Positions 1-5,585 of a stretch of DNA of 6,046 nt are shown piece by piece; within the stretch, counting starts at the first letter, position 1; every line of letters starts with the position of its first letter. Source of the DNA: Chromatiales bacterium. GTDB lineage: Bacteria > Pseudomonadota > Gammaproteobacteria > Chromatiales > Chromatiaceae. Under the pieces are notes generated by a model, which saw only the letters and a program-made list of their open reading frames with translations, made no database searches and had not been told where the DNA came from. Location of the stretch: contig JAHEIA010000208.1 of assembly GCA_024639625.1 (NCBI GenBank), positions 1 through 6,046 on the forward strand. Direction: 5' to 3'. The position numbers and the translations under genes were made by a program.

Positions 1-159
1 AGCTGGACTACATAAACGAGCGGTCCTGCATCTCCTGAAACAACTGATATCGACCGTGCGACGGAGGGGTAGGCCTCATCACCCCGTTGCTCCCAAATAT
101 ATCGTTGAGAGCTATGGGCTATACTTTCGCCAAACCCAATACTGCGAGGAGGCTGTCGC
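1..159. other. Upstream non-coding stretch before the thioredoxin-like gene
   Basis: No gene can be supported here. One frame reads 11 codons from the window edge to a TGA at 36-38, which could be the tail of an upstream gene but is too short to judge. A short hairpin, GGGGT at 66-70 with ACCCC at 81-85, has a 10-nt loop and no T-run, so it is a poor terminator candidate. A TATACT at 120-125 resembles a -10 box but has no good -35 box at the right distance. The clear signal is the ribosome binding site AGGAGG at 147-152, seven bases before the ATG at 160. Confidence 0.4.
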
Positions 160-657
160 ATGCGAAGTTTCGCCTGCCGCATCCTGTTGGCCTCCGCGCT
201 GCTGGCCGTACCCTGCCGTGCGGAGCCACCCGCGGGCTATCCCTTTGTGCCCTTCGATGAGGGGCTGCGCCTAGCCGGCGCACAAGGACGCCCGATCTTC
301 CTTTACTTCGGCCGCTACGGCTGCACCTGGTGTGACCTGACCAATAAGCGGGCCTTTGCCGACCCCGAGATTCGGCAGCGGTATACGGATCACTATGTCT
401 TGGTCTATGTGGACGCCGAGAGCGGACGCCGCCTGGAGCTGCCCAGCGGGGAGCGGATCACCGAGGCGGATTTGGGGGCTCGCCTCAAGGTCTTCGCCAC
501 ACCGCTGTTCGCGTTTCTGCAGCCGGATATGACCCCGATCGCATCGACGGCCGGTATCAAGTCCATTCGGGAGCTCAGGGATATAGACCGCTTCGTTACC
601 GAAGGCCACTTCCGAACGCGGAGCCTGCGCGAATTTCTAGCGGAGCAGGAGCCATGA
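160..657 (+). CDS. Secreted thioredoxin-fold protein with CTWC active site (SoxW/thioredoxin-like)
   Basis: A 165-residue protein likely acting in the periplasm as a thiol:disulfide oxidoreductase. Residues 1-21 form a signal peptide: Arg near the N-terminus, a hydrophobic core around ILLASALLAV, then a likely cut after CRA. The mature part begins with a helix (PFDEGLRLA), then a beta strand (PIFLYFG) leading into the active site C55-T-W-C58. T114-P115 in VFATPLF matches the cis-proline loop facing the CxxC in thioredoxins. A strand ending in VYVDAE at about 81-86 is also typical of the fold. The start is chosen from AGGAGG at 147-152, seven bases upstream. The stop overlaps the start of the next gene (ATGA at 654-657), so the two are probably translationally coupled. 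The family resembles the small secreted thioredoxin_2/thioredoxin_7 proteins that include SoxW, but no sox gene is visible, so I give no symbol. Its partner might be the propeller protein or a periplasmic sulfur-carrying protein; this is inference. Confidence 0.85.
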   Translation: MRSFACRILLASALLAVPCRAEPPAGYPFVPFDEGLRLAGAQGRPIFLYFGRYGCTWCDLTNKRAFADPEIRQRYTDHYVLVYVDAESGRRLELPSGERITEADLGARLKVFATPLFAFLQPDMTPIASTAGIKSIRELRDIDRFVTEGHFRTRSLREFLAEQEP

Positions 658-1892
658 CTCGGTGCCTGGGGCTCGTTGTCCTCTTGACGGCGCTCTGTGC
701 AACGAGCCAAGCCGCACCCTGGGCGTTCTCCGACCCGGTAGATGTGAGCCGCACGCACGGCGAACGCGTGTTCCACCATCTCGGTAGCGGCGGGCGGAAC
801 GGGATTGCGGTCTCCGCTTCCCGCGTCGGCGTGGCCTGGGAAGACAACCGTGATGGTCTCAGCCGCTGTTATATCGCCATTACCGAAGCCCCGGGCGAGA
901 AATTCTCTACCGAGCACCGCGTCAGCGGCGATGGCCCTTGTTACGAACCGGCGCTGGTGGGTCTGGGTGACGGGCGGTTTGCGATCGCCTGGGAGGAAGC
1001 GGACGCCGTGTGGGTGCGCATGTTGGGGCCCGACGAGGTGGGCCCGGGCGTTAGCCTCGCGGGCCCGCAGGCGGCTCATGTGGCACTTGCTTTGAGCCCT
1101 GAGAAACGCCTCTTCGCCGTGTGGTCAGAGAAATCCGGTCCCCATTTCCAGGTCCGGATCGGCGAGTTGCAGACAACCGATCCCAATGCTGCTCCGACGC
1201 TTCTCGGCGCAATCCCGGTCGAGCCGGGGGACCCACGGGACGCCCAGACGTACCCGGCGCTCGCGGTGTCGCCGGACGGGGATCTGCTTGTAGGTTGGGA
1301 GGACCGCAGGGGAGGGCACACGGTCATCGTCGTCGCTGCATCCCGCGCGCGAAGGGATTTTGCGCCGCCCGCACAGATCAACGAGTCCTTCTGGGGCGGG
1401 CGAGAGCTGGGAGCAGGGCGCGGCACAGGCGCCATGCGGGTGTCGCTGGTGGCGCTGCCGGACGGTGAGGTTATCGCTGTTTGGGCGGACAAGCGGGACT
1501 TCCGCAGCGGCTATGACGTGTATGCCGCGTGGAAACGGGGCGGCGACCCGCTAGCGAGTTTCGGACCGAACCAGAAGGTACAGGACAGCTTCGCGGACGG
1601 CGTGGCGCAGTGGCACCCGACCGTGGCTAGCGGACCCGGTATGCCCGGGGTGGTCGTTGCTTGGGACGACGATCGGGACGGCAGCCCCGACGTATGGATC
1701 TCCTGGCCGGAAGAGGGCGGCTGGAGTGATGATCTGGAACCGCCGGGGGCCGCGGGACCCGGCGCGCAAGTGGAACCGGCCATTGCCCTGGACAACGAGG
1801 GCAACCTGCATCTGGCCTGGGTGGATAGGAATGACCTGAACTCGCCGTCCCGTATCCGCTATCTATACGCTAGGCGCAACCCCCCGGAGTGA
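654..1892 (+). CDS. Secreted seven-bladed beta-propeller-like protein (sialidase/BNR-like repeats), function unknown
   Basis: A 412-residue exported protein with a signal peptide at residues 1-20 (hydrophobic core LGLVVLLTALCA, likely cut after SQA). The mature chain holds seven spaced copies of a hydrophobic-[AG]-W-x-[DE]-type strand, usually followed by Asp/Arg/Gly: W62 (VAWEDNRDG), W113 (IAWEEADA), W157 (AVWSEKSG), W215 (VGWEDRRGG), W277 (AVWADKRDF), W337 (VAWDDDRDG) and W389 (LAWVDRND). The spacing of about 44-62 residues and the count of seven fit a seven-bladed beta-propeller of the sialidase or BNR-like superfamily. I see no clear set of sialidase catalytic residues (Arg triad plus Tyr/Glu pair), so an enzymatic role is not supported, and a binding or scaffold role is as likely. 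The ATG at 654 overlaps the TGA of the thioredoxin-like gene by four bases, pointing to co-expression. A substrate or partner of that oxidoreductase is possible: apart from C4 and C15 in the signal peptide it has only C72 and C96, which could form one disulfide. Confidence 0.8.
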   Translation: MTRCLGLVVLLTALCATSQAAPWAFSDPVDVSRTHGERVFHHLGSGGRNGIAVSASRVGVAWEDNRDGLSRCYIAITEAPGEKFSTEHRVSGDGPCYEPALVGLGDGRFAIAWEEADAVWVRMLGPDEVGPGVSLAGPQAAHVALALSPEKRLFAVWSEKSGPHFQVRIGELQTTDPNAAPTLLGAIPVEPGDPRDAQTYPALAVSPDGDLLVGWEDRRGGHTVIVVAASRARRDFAPPAQINESFWGGRELGAGRGTGAMRVSLVALPDGEVIAVWADKRDFRSGYDVYAAWKRGGDPLASFGPNQKVQDSFADGVAQWHPTVASGPGMPGVVVAWDDDRDGSPDVWISWPEEGGWSDDLEPPGAAGPGAQVEPAIALDNEGNLHLAWVDRNDLNSPSRIRYLYARRNPPE

Positions 1893-1939
1893 AGGCGCTG
1901 GGTATCCCGGGGTTATCTGAGCCAGCGGAGGGCACAGTG

Positions 1940-2369
1940 ATGAACCTTTGCATGAGGGGGTTGATCGTTACCGTTGTTGCGGCGGCATTGCTCGGCGCAG
2001 CGTCTGTCCCGAGCGCAGTCGCGCAAGAGAACGTCATAGAAGGTGTTGTGTACCATATCGACAACTCGAGCAACGCCCGTTGGGCCATGCTCCTGGCGCG
2101 GGCCATCTGGGCAAGATCCCAGGGCCAAACTCGTTATCGTCGGACACGGTCCCGGAGTCGATTTCCTGTTGGAGGACGCGGCGGATCCCAGAGGTAACCC
2201 CTACGATGCATCCATCCAGGATCTGATGGGTCAGGGTGTAGAGTTCCGCATCTGCGAGGCCACCTTGAGTGCCGGGGGACATTCCTCCGGATCGGGTGCT
2301 TGAGGGCGTTGCCAAGGCCCCCTCGGGCGCCTACGAAATCGCACGACTTACGCCTACCTCAAGACCTGA
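1940..2369 (+). pseudogene. Frameshifted gene for a secreted DsrE/DsrF-like protein
   Basis: Reading across all three frames rebuilds a DsrE-family (PF02635-type) protein with a signal peptide. Frame 2 from ATG 1940 (GGAGGG at 1927-1932 seven bases upstream) gives the export signal ending SAVAQ, then VIEGVVYHIDNSSNARWAML and LARAI. Frame 1 covers HLGKIPG (2104-2124). Frame 3 covers AKLVIVGHGPGVDFLLEDA through GVEFRICEATLSA (2124-2273). Frame 1 resumes with GDIPPDRVLEGV and PSGAYEIARL to about 2348, and frame 3 ends with YAYLKT and TGA at 2367-2369. The family hallmarks are all there: VYHIDN near the start, KLVIVGHGPG, the Cys in FRICEATL and the PSGAYEIARL tail. At least four frame changes separate them. 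One fits a lost G near 2122-2124, one an extra G in the five-G run at 2274-2278, and two look like small deletions near 2105-2107 and 2348. No single intact ORF survives, so a decayed gene is the best reading; clustered sequencing errors are the alternative. It lies 47 bp after the propeller gene and was probably in its operon. Confidence 0.82.
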
Positions 2370-2400
2370 CCTGGCACCCGCAAAACCCGGGGTCAGGTCT
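2362..2400. repeat. Perfect 10-bp inverted repeat, REP/RAYT-like, over the stop of the broken gene
   Basis: AGACCTGACC at 2362-2371 is matched exactly by its reverse complement GGTCAGGTCT at 2391-2400, with a 19-base loop. The left arm contains the TGA stop of the DsrE-like pseudogene. A GGGGTCAGGTCT-type end is, from memory, common in dispersed palindromic elements linked to REP-associated tyrosine transposases; this needs a search. The hairpin has no T-run after it, so it is a weak intrinsic terminator at best. No transposase gene is present in the window. Confidence 0.5.
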
Positions 2401-2525
2401 CACATTCCAGCATCTCTGGCGGACCAAAGCAGTCGCGCCCCGTCACTCGGCAACGTGACCCGGCTGAGTACCAAAATGTATGCCTGTCCGGTCTATTCGC
2501 GTCCGGCACGGCCGGCGTGAGTTTG

Positions 2526-2553
2526 TTGCTTTTACTGCAAGATCCTGTAAATA
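2526..2553 (+). promoter_or_regulatory. Candidate sigma-70-type promoter for the HTH-PBP regulator/mop operon
   Basis: TTGCTT at 2526-2531 resembles a -35 box and TAAATA at 2548-2553 a -10 box, 16 bases apart, in a locally AT-rich stretch. A dyad TTTAC (2531-2535) / GTAAA (2547-2551) with an 11-base spacer lies between and over the boxes and could be an operator. The matches are moderate and the assignment rests on position and composition only. Confidence 0.3.
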
Positions 2554-2559
2554 TTTCGT

Positions 2560-2575
2560 ACTCAGGGCCACTCAG
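2560..2575 (+). promoter_or_regulatory. Direct repeat ACTCAG x2, ten bases apart, possible operator
   Basis: ACTCAG occurs at 2560-2565 and again at 2570-2575, so the two copies sit on the same face of the helix. They lie between the candidate -10 box and the regulator start codon at 2596. Excisionase-type DNA-binding domains can bind short direct repeats, so this could be an autoregulatory site. Two six-base copies can also arise by chance. Confidence 0.22.
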
Positions 2576-2595
2576 AAAAGCCTATTGGTGTACCG

Positions 2596-3483
2596 ATGAC
2601 AGATCTCGGTGTCGAATACCTGACCACCAAAGAGCTCGCGGAGCTGCTTCGAATCAAAGAGCGCAAGGTCTACGAGCTTGCGGCCTCTGGGGAGGTTCCG
2701 TGCTCCCGCGCGACCGGTAAGTTGCTTTTCCCGCGCCACTCGGTGGATAAGTGGCTTGTACGCAAGAGCTCCGGAATCGCAGCCGCAGTGTCGGCACAAC
2801 GGCCAAATGTTTTTCTGGGAAGCCATGACCCGCTTCTCGATTGGGCCCTGCGCGAGTCGCGCTCCGGGATTGCCACATTTTTCGACGGCAGCTTGGACGG
2901 TCTCCAGCGTTTCGCCAATGCCGACGGTGTAGCGACCGCATTGCACTTGTTCGACCCGGCATCCGACGCATGGAATGAGCCCGCCGTGCAGACCCGTTTC
3001 GCCGGCGAGCCGGTCGTCCTGGTCGAGTTCTGCTGGCGGGAGCGCGGATTGATCGTGCCCGCCGGAAAGCACGATGCGATCCAGGGGATCGGTGATCTGC
3101 GGGGCCGGCAAATCGTCGCCCGGCAGGCCGAGGCGGGGAGTCAGACGCTGCTGGAACATCTGCTCCTAGAGGAGGGGATTACCGAGGCTGACTTTAAGGT
3201 CACCTCAACGGCGCGGACAGAAACGGACGCTGCGGTGGCTATTCTCGAGGGCAAGGCGGATGCCGCCTTCGGCCTCCTGGGTCTCGCCCGGCAGTATCGC
3301 CTGGGATTCGTACCGGTCGTGCGCGAACGCTTCGATCTTTTGGTTGAGCGGCGTTCCTGGTTCGAGCCGCCAATGCAGCGGTTCGTCCGCTTTTGCCTCT
3401 CTAATGCCTTCACCGACAAGGCCCGCGCGCTGCAGGGCTACGATGTTTCCGGATTCGGGCAGGTTCACTACATCGGCGGTTAA
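2596..3483 (+). CDS. One-component regulator: excisionase-type HTH fused to PBP-like oxyanion-sensor domain
   Basis: A 295-residue cytoplasmic protein with no signal peptide. Residues 8-56 are a MerR/excisionase-type helix-turn-helix (HTH_17): YLTTKELAELLRIKERKVYE, then a wing with SGEVPCSRATGKLLFP and a helix RHSVDKWL. Residues 70-290 match the PBP-like superfamily domain (PF12727 type) often joined to such HTHs: GSHDPLLDWALRES, then DGLQRFANADGVATALHLFD, VARQAEAGSQTLLEHLL, and DAAVAILEGKADAAFGL. This domain is related to molybdate/tungstate-binding proteins, so the likely ligand is an oxyanion. The Mop gene starts 10 bp downstream and the tungstate transporter lies convergently beyond it, supporting a role in tungstate or molybdate control; this is inference. 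The start has only a weak ribosome binding site (GGTG at 2587-2590), but the HTH begins close to it and a later start would cut the domain. It is not ModE-like (no winged HTH plus Mop fusion), nor the recombinase-type-domain/Mop fusion I recall for TunR. Confidence 0.83.
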   Translation: MTDLGVEYLTTKELAELLRIKERKVYELAASGEVPCSRATGKLLFPRHSVDKWLVRKSSGIAAAVSAQRPNVFLGSHDPLLDWALRESRSGIATFFDGSLDGLQRFANADGVATALHLFDPASDAWNEPAVQTRFAGEPVVLVEFCWRERGLIVPAGKHDAIQGIGDLRGRQIVARQAEAGSQTLLEHLLLEEGITEADFKVTSTARTETDAAVAILEGKADAAFGLLGLARQYRLGFVPVVRERFDLLVERRSWFEPPMQRFVRFCLSNAFTDKARALQGYDVSGFGQVHYIGG

Positions 3484-3493
3484 CAAAGGAAGA

Positions 3494-3712
3494 TTGACTG
3501 GGCAAATCAGCGCTCGCAACCTTCTCAAAGGTCGGGTCGTCGACCTGAAAAAGGACACGGTCGCCGCGCAGATCTAAGTGGACATCGGTGGCGGCAATGT
3601 CGCCACCTCCACCATCAATGCGGACTCAGCGCAGCGGTTGGGGCTCGCAGTTGGCAAGGACGTTATGGTAATCGTCAAAGCAAGCGACGCGATTCTCGGT
3701 GTTGCCAACTAG
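3494..3712 (+). pseudogene. mop: Molbindin (Mop) gene interrupted by an in-frame TAA
   Basis: The frame from TTG 3494 to TAG 3710-3712 encodes a molbindin of about 72 residues, the usual size for a stand-alone Mop protein. These small cytoplasmic proteins bind molybdate or tungstate between subunits of an oligomer. The N-terminal half reads QISARNLLKGRVVDLKKD then TVAAQI, and the C-terminal half VDIGGGNVATSTI, then RLGLAVGKDVMVIVKASDAI and LGVAN. Both match the family closely (ISARN-KG start, IGGGN-TSTI, GLxVGKxV, IKASD). Between the halves is TAA at 3575-3577, where Mop proteins usually have Lys (AQVKVDIGG); one change, AAA to TAA, would explain it. No frameshift is present and the second half is undamaged, so the lesion is recent or a sequencing error. 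The next codon, GTG 3578, could restart a 44-residue fragment but has no visible ribosome binding site. The TTG start is chosen because AAAGGA (3485-3490) lies just upstream and no ATG is available. It sits in the regulator's operon. Confidence 0.78.
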
Positions 3713-3960
3713 CGAAATCTTGCGGCATCAAGGTGGCGATCCGGTGGGTGTCAGCCGGCCCTGGATTGTATGTTTTGCCGGACTGGTGTTAGCTGAGCGA
3801 CGGACAGGAATGGTTCTAGCAAAATAGATTGCCGGACCCAAGGTTAGTCAGACGCCCGCCGCAGACAGGGCTTTGGACCCAGATGGACCGCACACCGAAT
3901 GGGCGCTACGGAAACTCCGTGGCGCCCAAAGTCCTCAACAAGAACTGCTCCGGTTAGCGG
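3713..3960. other. Convergent intergenic region between mop and tupA
   Basis: No gene is supported in these 248 bases. TTGCCGGAC occurs twice (3775-3783 and 3829-3837), a short direct repeat of unclear meaning. The strongest feature is the hairpin at 3901-3927. The two flanking operons end here head to head, so the region mainly serves as a termination zone. Confidence 0.5.
3901..3927 (-). terminator. Strong hairpin downstream of tupA, candidate shared terminator
   Basis: Bases 3901-3912 pair with 3916-3927 to give a 12-bp stem with the three-base loop AAC. Eleven pairs are Watson-Crick and one is T3907-G3921. That pair is a G-U wobble in + strand RNA but an A-C mismatch in - strand RNA. The hairpin begins 33 bases past the tupA stop and lies about 190 bases past mop, so it could end either operon. 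No clear T-run follows on either strand, so it may instead act as an RNA-stabilising 3' hairpin or need Rho. Confidence 0.5.
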
Positions 3961-4791
3961 CTACGGCTTGGCGTTGGGGAAGAACAGCTGCTCGCCATGC
4001 AGTCGATAGCCGGCAATCGCGTTTTGCCCTTCGTCGCTCAGGATCCAGCGGATCAACGCCTGTCCTTCGTCGGCCTTTACCTGCGGATGTTTTTCCGGGT
4101 TGACCAGAATAATGCCGTACTGGTTGAACAGATTGTCGTCACCCTGAACAAGGATCTGGTAGCCACCCTTGTTCTTGAAGCTGATCCAAGTGCCCCGGTC
4201 GGTGATCGCATAGGCGCCCATGCCGACGGCCGCATTCAGCGTGGCGCCCATGCCCGATCCGGTTTCCCGATACCAGGATCCGCTATCCGCGGTTGGGTCG
4301 ACACCGGCGGCTTGCCACAGCGCCATCTCCTTTTTATGCGTCCCCGAATTGTCACCGCGCGAGGCGAAGGCTGATTGGGTTTCGGCGATCCGCTGGAAGG
4401 CGGCGGCCGCATCCCGACCTCTCGCGATCTTCGCCGGATCCGCCGGTGGACCGACAATGACGAAGTCGTTGTACATGACGTCGAATCGCTCCATGCCGTA
4501 ACCGTCTGCGACGAACTCTTCTTCCGCGGGTTTGGCATGCACGAGCAGGACGTCCCCGTCGCCGTTCATGGCATTCTTGATGGCTTGGCCCGTACCGACG
4601 GCTACCACGTGTACCTGAATGCCAGTCTTGTCGGTAAAGGACGGCAGAATTGCGTCGTACAGGCCCGAGTTGGCCGTGGACGTAGTCGACTGCAGAACAA
4701 TGGACTTGTCCGCCGCGAAGGACGATCCAGCCGCCAAGGTCCCGGCGACAGCGACGGCTGCAATAAATCTAGTGCGAAGCTTCCTGGGCAT
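3961..4791 (-). CDS. tupA: Tungstate ABC transporter periplasmic binding protein TupA
   Basis: A 276-residue exported protein that captures tungstate in the periplasm and passes it to TupB. Residues 1-26 are a signal peptide (RKLRTR, hydrophobic AAVAVAGTLA, cut near SFA). The mature chain starts with IVLQSTTSTANSGLYDAILP, which carries the TTSTxxSG loop typical of TupA proteins. It continues with GTGQAIKNAMNGDGDVLLVH, an AKPAEEEFVADGYG stretch, SRGDNSGTHKKE (145-155) and ITDRGTW. The TTS loop, the RGDxSGTH loop and the second-domain Arg are the oxyanion-binding region in this family, which separates it from ModA. The length is normal. The start has GAGAGGAG (complement of 4800-4807) eight bases upstream. 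It is the last gene of a tupB-tupC-tupA run, 32 bases after tupC. A related phosphate or molybdate binder is less likely given the motifs. Confidence 0.92.
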   Translation of the reverse strand: MPRKLRTRFIAAVAVAGTLAAGSSFAADKSIVLQSTTSTANSGLYDAILPSFTDKTGIQVHVVAVGTGQAIKNAMNGDGDVLLVHAKPAEEEFVADGYGMERFDVMYNDFVIVGPPADPAKIARGRDAAAAFQRIAETQSAFASRGDNSGTHKKEMALWQAAGVDPTADSGSWYRETGSGMGATLNAAVGMGAYAITDRGTWISFKNKGGYQILVQGDDNLFNQYGIILVNPEKHPQVKADEGQALIRWILSDEGQNAIAGYRLHGEQLFFPNAKP

Positions 4792-4823
4792 TCGATTTGC
4801 TCCTCTCTAATTGGGTCGATTCA

Positions 4824-5585
4824 TCACAAGATGAGACGGCCGGCGAGGTAGTTTCTGGCCTCCGGCGAACTCGGGTTGTCGAAAAACTGGGCGGCAGGGG
4901 TCTGCTCCAAAATCTGGCCGCGATGCAGAAACACCACTTCGTCGGCAAGCCTGTGTGCCTGTCCGAGATCGTGGGTAACGAAAATGACCTTGGTACCCCG
5001 CTCGTGTGCCGACTTCACGACGCCTTCGATGGCGGCTGTGGACGCCGGATCCAGGCTTGCCGTGGGCTCGTCGAGGAACAGCACCTGAGGTTCCAGAACA
5101 AGCGCTCGCGCTACGGCCAGTCGCTGTTGTTCGCCCCCTGAGAGCATTCGAGCGGGTTGGCGAGCCTGCGCCTCGAGTCCAACGTAGCGCAGGAGTTCAC
5201 GGATTCGCTCTCGCTCGGCTCGTCCCCGCAGCTGCAGCACGAACCGTAGGTTGGCGGCGACCGATCGGCGCAACAGGACAGGGCGCTGAAACACCATTGC
5301 CTGGCGCTTGCGTATCGGCTCGCTGATCGCCTCGCCGCCCCAGGATACGGATCCCGCGCTTGGTTGTAGCAGCCCATGCAGCAGCCGTAAAAGCAAGCTC
5401 TTGCCCGCGCCGTTAGGACCCATGAACACGGTCAGGGAGGGGCCAGAGATCGTGAGATCGATGCCGTCGATGAGACGCCGGTTACCGACTTCGTACACCA
5501 ACCCGCGAGCCTGCCCGGGGAGTATTGGGGTCTTCGGGCTTCCCATGGGCCGTTCCCGAGCAATCGCTGCTGTCGCCTCAAGCAT
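4824..5585 (-). CDS. tupC: Tungstate ABC transporter ATP-binding protein TupC
   Basis: A 253-residue cytoplasmic ATPase that powers tungstate import through TupB. All ABC motifs are present: Walker A GPNGAGKS (56-63), Q-loop Q100 in MVFQRP, signature LSGGEQQ (148-154), Walker B VLFLDEP with catalytic E173, D-loop SLDP, and H-loop H205 in FVTHD. It is about the usual length and lacks the C-terminal TOBE/Mop domain of ModC, fitting TupC. The first possible ATG overlaps the tupB stop by eight bases, suggesting translational coupling; its ribosome binding site is weak (AGG). An internal ATG at residue 14 (5544-5546) would give MGSPKTPILPG and is a reasonable alternative start, because residues 1-20 lie before the conserved fold. 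Its neighbours set the specificity, since the ATPase itself cannot show it. Confidence 0.88.
   Translation of the reverse strand: MLEATAAIARERPMGSPKTPILPGQARGLVYEVGNRRLIDGIDLTISGPSLTVFMGPNGAGKSLLLRLLHGLLQPSAGSVSWGGEAISEPIRKRQAMVFQRPVLLRRSVAANLRFVLQLRGRAERERIRELLRYVGLEAQARQPARMLSGGEQQRLAVARALVLEPQVLFLDEPTASLDPASTAAIEGVVKSAHERGTKVIFVTHDLGQAHRLADEVVFLHRGQILEQTPAAQFFDNPSSPEARNYLAGRLIL

Larger units (their letters stand above)
2370..2595. other. Intergenic region between the DsrE-like pseudogene and the regulator
   Basis: No credible gene is seen in these 226 bases. The left side carries the right half of the inverted repeat at 2362-2400 and a small hairpin, CCAG 2407-2410 with CTGG 2416-2419. 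The right side, from about 2520, is noticeably richer in A and T than the surroundings and holds the candidate promoter and repeats described separately. The base composition shift fits a promoter for the downstream operon. Confidence 0.5.

Noticed and set aside
1..38. Short open frame ending in TGA at 36-38, possible tail of an upstream gene
   Set aside because: Only 11 codons are visible and they match nothing I recognise.
105..125. TTGAGA and TATACT as a promoter for the thioredoxin-like gene
   Set aside because: The spacing is nine bases, too short for a sigma-70 promoter.
405..1079. Long minus-strand open frame of 224 codons across the thioredoxin-like and propeller genes
   Set aside because: It is antisense to two well-supported genes, is Arg/Pro-rich without family motifs, and is expected from high GC content.
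2269..2520. Possible 83-residue protein as a gene of its own
   Set aside because: Its first 26 or so residues are the C-terminal part of the DsrE-like pseudogene, and the rest runs out of frame through the inverted repeat.
2572..3159. Minus-strand open frame of 195 codons
   Set aside because: It is a shadow of the HTH-PBP regulator and has no recognisable domain or ribosome binding site.
3713..3960. CRISPR-like or riboswitch element (e.g. a Moco/Tuco RNA) in the intergenic gap
   Set aside because: Only one pair of nine-base repeats and one hairpin are present. The region is downstream of both operons, where a leader riboswitch would not be expected.
4375..4851. Plus-strand open frame of 158 codons opposite tupA
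   Set aside because: It is antisense to tupA with no motif support.
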